Below are positions 57,195 to 64,000 of a DNA stretch of 64,000 nt, in pieces (the stretch's first letter is position 1; each line of letters begins with the position of its first letter). The notes beneath the pieces were generated by a model. It was not told the DNA's origin. It saw nothing but the letters and a program-made list of their open reading frames with translations, and ran no database searches. The stretch comes from Malacoplasma muris (GTDB lineage: Bacteria; Bacillota_I; Bacilli_A; Mycoplasmatales; Mycoplasmoidaceae): positions 930,001-994,000 of the forward strand of contig NZ_CP177248.1 in NCBI RefSeq assembly GCF_046774425.1. The letters run 5' to 3'. The translations under genes were made by a program, and so were the position numbers.

Positions 57195-57554
57195 CTAAAC
57201 TAGTTCAATAATAGCTTCTTCAACATTATCGCCTTTTCTAGGACCTAATTTTAATACTCTTGTATATCCACCATTTCTATCTTTATATTTTTTTGCTAAT
57301 GTATCGAATAATTTTTTCAATAGCAAATCTTTTGTAGAAGTTGATGTATCTAATAAGGTTTCCATAGCCAATCTTCTAGCATGTAATGTTTGTTTTTTAG
57401 ATAAAGTAATTATCTTATCTACATGTCTTTGAGTTTCTTTTGCTTTTGTTAAAGTAGTAATTATTCTACCATGATCAATAACTTCAGAAACTTGTTGACG
57501 GATAACCATTTTTCTTCAAGAAGCTGTTTTACCCTCTTTATTTATGTAAGACAT
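57195..57554 (-). CDS. rplQ: Ribosomal protein bL17
   Basis: Large-subunit protein near the exit tunnel, 119 aa. MSYINKEGKTASWRKMVIRQ is a version of the usual start (MRHrk.grkLgR...hR.al.rnl), and HGRIITTLTKAKETQRHVDKIITL and GGYTRVLKLGPRKGDNVEEAIIEL are typical. The Trp in the N-terminal segment is UGA, and without it the first 15 residues are lost. It is the last gene of the alpha operon, 8 nt after rpoA. Confidence 0.96.
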
Positions 57555-57562
57555 AATTACCT

Positions 57563-58543
57563 CTATTCATCTTTAAGTTTCATGTTTCTATCTTGAATTT
57601 TCTTAATAATTTCTTTGAAAGATTTTTTACCAAGATTTCTGATTTTTTCAATTTCTGTTTTAGTTTTATCAGTTAATTGTTGAATAGTTTGTATTCCAGC
57701 ACGTTTTAAACAATTATAAGAACGCACAGATAATTCTAATTCATCAATTGAAATAGCAAGAGATGATGAAGTAGAATGTGAAGAATCTTCTTCCATCACT
57801 TGTAAACCATTCATTGTTTCATTTAAATTAACAATTGGTTGATAATGTTCAACTAAAATTTTAGCACTCATTGCTAATGCATCACTAGCTTTTATTGACC
57901 CATTTGTAACAATTTCGATTGTCAATTCATCACTAATATCATTTTTACTTGTCTTAACTTCATTTACATTATATGCAACTTTTACTACAGGTGAAAAGTT
58001 TGAATCAACAGAAATAGTATTAATTGCATCAACTAATTCTTTATTTTCCTCAAACGAACAAAAACCTCTTCCTGTTCTAGCATACAAATCAATAACTAAA
58101 TGTGCATCTTTATTTACAGTAGCAATATACATGTCTTTATTAATTATTGTAAATCCAGCTGGTGTTTCAATGTCAGCTGCTCTAACAACTCCACCTTTTG
58201 AATCAATTTTTAATGTTGGTCACTTTTCAAGTTTTTCACTTTTTTGTCTATCTTCACCAAAAATTTGATCATCAATTTTGATAATTAACTTTTTAAGATT
58301 CAATATTATCTGCGTCAAATCTTCTTTTACACCTTTTATTGCTTGAAATTCATGATTAATTCCAGGTACTTTTATTGCAAAAAGACTATGACCTTCAATG
58401 TTACTTAATAATACTCTTCTTAAAGAATTTCCTAAAGTATTACCAAAACCTCTTTCCAAAGGACCTATTTTAAATTTTCCATGATCAAGACTTTCTTCTT
58501 CAATTTTTACTGCTTCAATTTGATATTTAATAAATTTTTCCAT
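57563..58543 (-). CDS. rpoA: RNA polymerase alpha subunit
   Basis: Assembly platform of RNA polymerase, 326 aa. The N-terminal domain contains PLERGFGNTLGNSLRRVLLS and IEGHSLFAIKVPG, typical dimerisation sequence. The linker is short and acidic. The C-terminal domain has IDELELSVRSYNCLKRAGIQ TIQQLTD and then IRNLGKKSFKEIIKKI, the UP-element binding helices. A UGA Trp lies in the middle (KLEKWPTLKI). It sits between rpsK and rplQ, as in most bacteria. Confidence 0.97.
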
Positions 58544-58562
58544 GTAAATCTCCTAAATTGAA

Positions 58563-58931
58563 TTATCTTGGTTTTTTAGGTGGTCTACACCCATTGTGAG
58601 GAATAGCAGTAACATCATGAATTTCAGAAATTTCAAGACCTGCTGCATGTAAGCTTCTAATTGCTGTATCTTTACCTTGACCTGTTCCATTAACTTTAAC
58701 AATAACTTTTTTTAATCCTAAATCCATTGCTGTTTTAGCAGCAGTTTCAGCTGCAATTCCAGCAGCATATGGAGTAGATTTTTTTGATCCTTTATATCCA
58801 ATGCTTCCTGAACTTGATCATGAAATTGCATTTCCCAATTCACAAGTTAAAGTAACTATTGTGTTGTTACTAGTTGCATGAATATGAGCAATCCCATTTG
58901 GAGAACTTAACTTCTTTTTTTTCTTTGCCAT
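58563..58931 (-). CDS. rpsK: Ribosomal protein uS11
   Basis: Small-subunit platform protein, 122 aa. GIAHIHATSNNTIVTLTCELGN, then SSSGSIGYKGSKKSTPYAA, KVNGTGQGKDTAIRSL and a HNGCRPPKKPR end are typical. A UGA Trp at AISWSS, normally Trp in S11, supports code 4. It lies 19 nt after rpsM and 19 nt before rpoA. Confidence 0.97.
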
Positions 58932-58950
58932 ATTTAATCCTTTCTAGAAA

Positions 58951-59325
58951 CTATTTAGCCTCAATCTTCTTGTTAGCCACTGTTTTTCTAGGACCTTTTC
59001 TTGTTCTAGCATTTGATTTAGTTCTTTGACCATTTACAGGCAATCCACGTCTGTGTCTAATGCCACGATAACATCCAATTTCCATTAATCTTTTAATGTT
59101 CATTGCTGTTTCACGTCTTAAATCACCTTCAATCATATATTCAGCTGCAATTTTTCTAATTACTGCTAATTCTTCATCAGTTAGAGTAGATACTTTTCTA
59201 TTTTCATCAATTTTAGCTTTTAATAAAATTTCTGAACTTAATGACTTACCAATACCATAAATATAAGTTAATGAAATTACTACACGCTTATTATTTGGTA
59301 TATCAACACCTAATATACGAGCCAT
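58951..59325 (-). CDS. rpsM: Ribosomal protein uS13
   Basis: Small-subunit head protein that contacts the large subunit and P-site tRNA, 124 aa. MARILGVDIPNNKRVVISL, YIYGIGKSLSSEIL and GCYRGIRHRRGLPVNGQRTK are characteristic. The basic tail KSNARTRKGPRKTVANKK is complete. GGAGG precedes the ATG, overlapping the rpmJ stop region. Confidence 0.97.
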   Translation of the reverse strand: MARILGVDIPNNKRVVISLTYIYGIGKSLSSEILLKAKIDENRKVSTLTDEELAVIRKIAAEYMIEGDLRRETAMNIKRLMEIGCYRGIRHRRGLPVNGQRTKSNARTRKGPRKTVANKKIEAK

Positions 59326-59337
59326 AATATTATCCTC

Positions 59338-59454
59338 CTACCCTTGTCTTTGTTTATGTTTTGGAGATGCTTTACAAATAACCATAACACAACCTTTTCT
59401 TTTTATTACTTTACAATCTTTACAAATTGGTTTTACAGAAGCTCTAACCTTCAT
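59338..59454 (-). CDS. rpmJ: Ribosomal protein bL36
   Basis: A 38-residue zinc-binding protein of the large subunit. MKVRASVKPICKDCKVIKRK and CVMVICKASPKHKQRQG carry the Zn ligands (CxxC, Cys and His), so it is the zinc form. It is located between infA and rpsM as in the standard spc-alpha order. It is too short to be found by length-based gene callers. Confidence 0.96.
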   Translation of the reverse strand: MKVRASVKPICKDCKVIKRKGCVMVICKASPKHKQRQG

Positions 59455-59463
59455 ATAATTCTC

Positions 59464-59703
59464 CTAAGATATTCTATAAACTATACGACCACGTGTTAAG
59501 TCATAAGGACTCAACTCAACTTCAACAGTATCACCTCTTAAAATCTGTATTTTAAAAACACGAATTTTACCAGATACGTTAGCCATAATTTCTACATTGT
59601 TTTCTAACTTAACTTTAAAATTTCCACCCTGTAATGTTTCAATTACAGTGCCTTTCATTTTAAGCTTTTCTTCTTTAACTTTTAAATTATCTTTATTAGA
59701 CAT
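59464..59703 (-). CDS. infA: Translation initiation factor IF-1
   Basis: Single OB-fold factor that blocks the A site during initiation, 79 aa. KGTVIETLQGGNFKVKLENN, ANVSGKIRVFKIQILRGDTV and LSPYDLTRGRIVYRI are all typical. About eight extra N-terminal charged residues (NKDNLKVKEEK) precede the fold. It starts 7 nt after the map stop. Confidence 0.97.
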   Translation of the reverse strand: MSNKDNLKVKEEKLKMKGTVIETLQGGNFKVKLENNVEIMANVSGKIRVFKIQILRGDTVEVELSPYDLTRGRIVYRIS

Positions 59704-59710
59704 TTGATAC

Positions 59711-60454
59711 CTACTCAGTTAATATTTTGTTTCCATCTTTTGTTATTAAAATCATATGTTCCCAGTGACAAGTTAACTTATGATTTTCTGATATTACAGA
59801 TCATTTATCTTTTTTATCAATGTAGTATTTTTTATCATCTGTTAATATCATTGGTTCAATGCAAATTACCATACCAGGTCTTAACATTGCACCAGTCTTT
59901 GGCTTACCATAATTTAAGATCATCGGGTCTTCATGAAGTTTTCTTCCGCAACCGTGACCACCAAAATCATGAATTACATGATATCCATTTTTTTCAACAT
60001 ATGATTGAATTGCAAATGAAATATCACCTATATAATTATTAGGAATTGCTTGTTTAATTCCTTCAAGTAAAGAATTATAACAAATTTCATTTATTTTTTT
60101 TGCCTCTTCATTATTTCCTAATACTATTGTGAATGCAGCATCACAAATATAACCATTATAATCAACGCCTACATCAAATGTTACAATGTCTTTTTCCTGT
60201 AGAATGTAATCATTTGGTATTCCATGTATAATGACATCATTTACAGAAATGCAAATATTACCAGGGAACCCATTATACTTGTAAAATGCACATTTACCAC
60301 CATTATTTTCAATGATGTTTTTTGCTCTTAAATCTAAATATTTTAATGACTGACCTATTGTTACATATTTAAAAAAATCATCTCTAACCTTTTTTCAGAT
60401 AGAAGATGCTTTTTCTATTTGCTCTATATCATATAAAGATTTAATAATAATCAT
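59711..60454 (-). CDS. map: Methionine aminopeptidase
   Basis: Type I methionine aminopeptidase, removing the initiator Met, 247 aa. Metal ligands are present in order: the two Asp in TFDVGVDYNGYICDAAFT, His in DFGGHGCGR, Glu in ICIEPMIL, and Glu in HWEHMILIT. The substrate-site His is in VIIHGIPND. The gene has UGA Trp codons and is broken under the standard code, so it is easily missed. It lies 20 nt after adk and 7 nt before infA, the standard adk-map-infA order. Confidence 0.95.
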
Positions 60455-60474
60455 ACCAATAGATTATATAATAA

Positions 60475-61104
60475 TTATCTTAATATAGAATTAATTTTTT
60501 CATGAAGTTCTTCAGTACTTAAAGCACCATCAACTTCTATTAAATTACCCTTATCTTTGTAGTAATCAATTAATAAAAATGTTGTTTGATTATATGTTTG
60601 TATTCTTTCTTGAATAATTGAAAGATCATCATCTTTTCTTTGAAATAATAATTCACCATCATTATCACATACTCCATCTTTTTTAGGAGGCGAAAAATAA
60701 ATGTTATATATTTTTTTACATTTATTACACATTCTACGACCTGTCAATCTTTTAACCAATAAATCGCTATCAACATTTAAATAAATTACTTTATCAATGG
60801 TAAATATATTTTTTAAAAATTCGGCTTGTTCTATTGTTCTTGGATATCCATCCATGACTATATTTGTATATTTTTTTGTTAGTTCACCTAATTCTTGTTT
60901 AACAATTTTATTTGTCAAATCATTTGGAACTAGCAATCCTTTAAGAATATAACTTTTTAATTCATCTGCATATTCTAAATTTTCATCAATAACTTTTCTA
61001 AATATATTCCCTGTAGAAACATGAGCAAAGTTATGCTTACTAATTAAATATTCAGATAAAGTACCTTTACCAGAGCCTGGAGCTCCTAATAATAATAATT
61101 TCAT
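60475..61104 (-). CDS. adk: Adenylate kinase
   Basis: AMP + ATP to 2 ADP, 209 aa. P-loop GAPGSGKGT (residues 7-15), AMP site STGNIFRKVI and MDGYPRT, ATP site LTGRRMCNKC. It is the long type with a zinc-binding lid: Cys126, Cys129, Cys146 and Asp149. The start is the ATG with GAGG 8 nt upstream; upstream in-frame ATGs would run into secY. It lies between secY and map. Confidence 0.96.
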   Translation of the reverse strand: MKLLLLGAPGSGKGTLSEYLISKHNFAHVSTGNIFRKVIDENLEYADELKSYILKGLLVPNDLTNKIVKQELGELTKKYTNIVMDGYPRTIEQAEFLKNIFTIDKVIYLNVDSDLLVKRLTGRRMCNKCKKIYNIYFSPPKKDGVCDNDGELLFQRKDDDLSIIQERIQTYNQTTFLLIDYYKDKGNLIEVDGALSTEELHEKINSILR

Positions 61105-61123
61105 AATAATCCTCATTTTGTAA

Positions 61124-62539
61124 TTATCATAAATGTTTAGATTCTTTATCCTCGCCACTATTAGCTATTGCATATTCATTTGAAGTTTTAATTCTCTTTG
61201 TCAAATTATAATAACCATAATTTGTTTGTGCACTTTTAAGAGCTTGTCAAAACTCTAATGATCCACTAACCATAATAATAACACCTGTACCACCCAGTGC
61301 AAGTCCATTTGGAATGTTAGTTGTTAATGAAATAACATATGGAATAACAGCAATTATTGTTAAAAAAGGAACACCAATACAATTTACTCTATTTAATGTT
61401 GAACTTAAATATTTATAAGTTTCTTCTCCAACTTTAACACCTGGAATATATTTACCTGATTTTTTTAGATTTTCAGCTAACTTTTCTGGATTAACTTGAA
61501 TATGAGAGTAAAAGAATCCAAACAAGACAATTAATATTGCATAAATTGTTAATCCAACAGGAGTTTCAATTGCAAGATAACTATTTATGAAATTTACACC
61601 ATCACTACCAGGAGTTAAAAATTGTGCAATAGTTGGAGGTATAGTCATTAATGAACTTGCAAAAATAACAGGTATAACTCCAGCAGCATTTAATTTAATT
61701 GGTAAATATGGCATTTCAGAAATATCTTTAGATAAACCTTGTCCAATTTGCTGAATAGGTATTTTTCTAGTTGTTCCATTTACAAATACAACAGCCAATA
61801 ATATTGCAATAAAGAAAATAATATAAACAATAAATGACAAGTATTTTAAAATGTCATATGGTTGATTTGATTGCAAAACTAAAACAGTATACACACTTGA
61901 AAAATTTGTATATAAAGATGATACTATACCAGAAATGATAATAAGTGTAATTCCATTACCTATTCCTCTTTTTGAAATGATGTCAGCTAAAAATATTGTA
62001 AGATATGTTCCAGCAGTCATACCAATCAATAAAGAAAATGTTTGTCATCCATTTAATGCACCAAGTGATGTTTGTCCATAAACTGTAATTGCCCCTTGAG
62101 TTGTTGCTAAACTTAAAACAGCATATGATTGCATAAGTGCAAAGGGCATTGTTAAAACTCTATTAATAATTTCGATTTTTCTTTTACCTTTTTCCCCTTG
62201 CTTTGTTAAATTTGATAAAGGTTTAATAAGATCAGAGGAAAGAAGTTGAATAATAATCTGAGCTGTAATATAAGGGGACACCCCTATTGCCATAAAAGAA
62301 AATTGTGTAACACCACCACCACTTAAAATATTTAAAACACCTAAAAATGATGTTTGTGTATCAACAGATCCAGCAGTTGATGTTAGTTTAACACCAGGTA
62401 GTGTTAAATTTGCTCCAACCCTAAATAAAATAAGCAAAGTCATTGTTGCCAAAAGGGAAACAATCACTTGCTTGTTTGTAAAGATTTCTTTTAATTGAAC
62501 TCAATTACTTTTTCTATTTTTTAAACTAATATCTGTCAT
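61124..62539 (-). CDS. secY: SecY, protein translocation channel
   Basis: Core of the Sec translocon, ten membrane helices, 471 aa. Helix 2 region GVSPYITAQIIIQLLSSDLI is the most conserved part (plug vicinity). The RKIPIQQIGQG loop before helix 6 and KSGKYIPGVKVGEETYKYL before helix 9 follow. The cytoplasmic tail is long (about 45 residues, ending in GEDKESKHLW, the last codon UGA Trp). UGA Trp codons also occur near the N terminus (KSNWVQL) and in LNGWQTF. It lies between rplO and adk. Confidence 0.96.
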
Positions 62540-62559
62540 GTATATAATGATACTATAAA

Positions 62560-63003
62560 TTATAGAATAGTAAATTTACTTTTACTTTTTTCAAGTGCTG
62601 CAATAGCACCTTTAGTAAATTTATTTGCTGAAATATTAATAGGTTTTTTTAATTGAAAATTACCAATGACTTTTAAAGGCAATTTTGGATTACTAATAAT
62701 CTTTTTTTCAAAAAGAATTTTTGTATCAATGTTTGTAATATCTAAATTAGAAATTGTTTGTAGAGTAATTGTATTATATTTAGTTTCAAAATTTTTATTA
62801 TTAAAACCAACTTTAGGAATTCTTCTATATAGAGGAGTTTGACCACCTTCAAAACCCAATCTAGTCCCACCAGATTTTCTTGAATGTTGACCTTTACTAC
62901 CTCTAGTAGATGTTTTTCCTATACCTGAACCAAAACCACGTCCAACTCTTTTTTCTTTGTGATTTCTACTACCTTCAGTATATGTTAATTTATTTAGTTT
63001 CAT
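62560..63003 (-). CDS. rplO: Ribosomal protein uL15
   Basis: Large-subunit assembly protein, 147 aa. The N-terminal half is Gly/Arg-rich (HKEKRVGRGFGSGIGKTSTR and GQHSRKSGGTRLGFEGGQTP). The globular C-terminal part includes KVGFNNKNF and the usual final GAIAALEKSKSKFTIL. It follows rpsE directly: rpmD (uL30), which lies here in many bacteria, is absent, as in other mollicutes. Confidence 0.97.
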   Translation of the reverse strand: MKLNKLTYTEGSRNHKEKRVGRGFGSGIGKTSTRGSKGQHSRKSGGTRLGFEGGQTPLYRRIPKVGFNNKNFETKYNTITLQTISNLDITNIDTKILFEKKIISNPKLPLKVIGNFQLKKPINISANKFTKGAIAALEKSKSKFTIL

Positions 63004-63021
63004 AACTATTCTCCCTACAAA

Positions 63022-63687
63022 TTATAATTCAGATAATTTCTTATCTCTCAATGCAGCTATTTCTTTAGGTGTTTTTTGAGATAATAATCCTTTTATAGTT
63101 GCTCTAACCATATTTAATGAAGTATTTTTACCAAGATTTTTAGAATAAACATCTGTAAAACCTGCTAATTCTAATACAACTTTAATTGGTCCACCAGCAA
63201 TAATTCCAGTACCTTCAGGAGCAGGTTTTACTAAAACTCTACCAGCACCATGTCTACCAATTACTTCATGATACAAAGTATTTCTTTTGTTCATTTTAAT
63301 TTTGAACATATTATTCTTAGCATTCTTTAATGCTTTCTTTATTGCTATAGGAACTTCAATAGATTTTCCCATACCAAATCCAACTAAACCTTTTTTATCT
63401 CCAATAACAACAAGTGCTGAAAATCTCATGCTTCTTCCACCCTTTGTTGTTTTAGAAATTCTTTTAACACCTACAACTTTTTCTTCATATCCAGTAGTTG
63501 AAATTCTTACAGGTTTTTTTTGTTGTGACTTACTAGCATCTTTATTGAAATTGCTAATTTTGCCATTTTTCATGAATCCTTGCTTTTTGCCATCTTCATT
63601 AGGTTTAGAATTTGTTAAGACTTTTTTGTCTTCTTTTACTGCTTCTTTAACAGAATCAGCAGTCGATTGTGTTTTTTTATCTTCCAT
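63022..63687 (-). CDS. rpsE: Ribosomal protein uS5
   Basis: Small-subunit accuracy protein, 221 aa. The conserved core starts near residue 67 (EEKVVGVKRISKTTKGGRSM) with ALVVIGDKKGLVGFGMGKSI, RHGAGRVLVKPAPEGTGIIAGG and VYSKNLGKNTSLNMVRAT. A polar N-terminal extension of about 60 residues (KEAVKEDKKVLTNSKPNEDG) is typical of mycoplasma S5 rather than of other bacteria. It lies between rplR and rplO. Confidence 0.97.
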   Translation of the reverse strand: MEDKKTQSTADSVKEAVKEDKKVLTNSKPNEDGKKQGFMKNGKISNFNKDASKSQQKKPVRISTTGYEEKVVGVKRISKTTKGGRSMRFSALVVIGDKKGLVGFGMGKSIEVPIAIKKALKNAKNNMFKIKMNKRNTLYHEVIGRHGAGRVLVKPAPEGTGIIAGGPIKVVLELAGFTDVYSKNLGKNTSLNMVRATIKGLLSQKTPKEIAALRDKKLSEL

Positions 63688-63705
63688 TGTAATTACCCTT
63701 ATATA

Positions 63706-64000
63706 TTAAAATTTCAAACCTGATTGTCTAGCAGCATCAGCTAAAGCTGAAATTCTACCATTATATTTTGAACCACCACAGTCAAAATTAATTGCTTTAA
63801 TTTTTTTAGCAGTAGCTTTTTTAGCTATATCTTCACCAACTTTTTTAGAATTAGCAACATTACCATTCTTAAGTTTTAATTGTAAAGATGAACTAGATAC
63901 TAATGTAATACTTTTTGTATCATCAACTATTTGTGCAAATATATGAGCATTTGTTTTTGTAACAATAAGTCTTGGTAATCCATTATCAATTCTTTTGAAT
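63706..64000 (-). CDS. rplR: Ribosomal protein uL18 (3' part only)
   Basis: The C-terminal 97 residues of the 5S-rRNA-binding protein L18. RLIVTKTNAHIFAQIVDD, KKVGEDIAKKATAKKI, INFDCGGSKYNGRISALADA and ARQSGLKF (end) are typical, matching the FDRgGy.YhGRv.alA.aaRe.Gl.F signature. The start lies beyond the right edge. It precedes rpsE by 18 nt. Confidence 0.95.
   Translation of the reverse strand, partial: FKRIDNGLPRLIVTKTNAHIFAQIVDDTKSITLVSSSSLQLKLKNGNVANSKKVGEDIAKKATAKKIKAINFDCGGSKYNGRISALADAARQSGLKF

Overview
The window is a very AT-rich mollicute (mycoplasma) chromosome segment. UGA is read as tryptophan throughout: nearly every long protein, including RpoA, EF-P, RsmE, LepA, ValS, MetG and SecY, is continuous only if in-frame UGA codons are translated. 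All gene models here use genetic code 4. Gene content (fused PstC-PstA, no rpmD, a ComEC core, a very large coiled-coil protein operon) suggests the M. penetrans / M. iowae / M. muris side of the pneumoniae group (Malacoplasma). That placement is inference; the 16S rRNA in the window would settle it.

Layout. All genes but one are on the minus strand, so the biological order runs from right to left. At the right edge is the spc/alpha ribosomal cluster: rplR (partial), rpsE, rplO, secY, adk, map, infA, rpmJ, rpsM, rpsK, rpoA, rplQ. Next come plsC, then scpA-scpB-yneF-ysxC-valS, and then a reshuffled remnant of the Firmicutes comEC-holA-rpsT-lepA neighbourhood. Two uncharacterised membrane proteins and an ECF transporter S component are inserted there. 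rpsT is the only plus-strand gene and carries a C-terminal ASCH-like domain. An uncharacterised basic membrane protein, fmt, lepA and an MFS transporter follow.

Positions 21573-39245 hold one array of six consecutive genes encoding about 5,800 residues of acidic, Asn/Lys/Glu-rich coiled coil (967, 1009, 597, 1620, 870 and 776 aa). None has a membrane segment or an obvious relative in the well-studied mycoplasmas. A good promoter precedes the array and a terminator follows it. The proteins share a recurring signature of about 30 residues, and the largest contains an internal duplication of about 310 codons. This is the best candidate for an undescribed system; a cytoskeletal or terminal-organelle scaffold is the likeliest role.

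To the left are efp, a small gene in the yqhY position, nusB, rsmE, a membrane protein and mtaB. Then comes a 16S-23S-5S rRNA operon with clear processing stems and no tRNA in its spacer. After it lie rpmF, a small membrane protein, an FNR2-type flavoprotein, rsmI, a four-helix membrane protein, rarA and metG. One nucleotide after metG is an OmpR-type regulator whose receiver domain has lost its phosphorylation site. Beyond a terminator is the phosphate uptake operon pstS-pstCA(fused)-pstB-phoU, and finally a hypothetical gene and the start of uvrC.

Genes are tightly packed, with many overlaps. At least five stop codons lie inside the stems of the terminator hairpins. No tRNA gene, insertion sequence, prophage or CRISPR array was seen.
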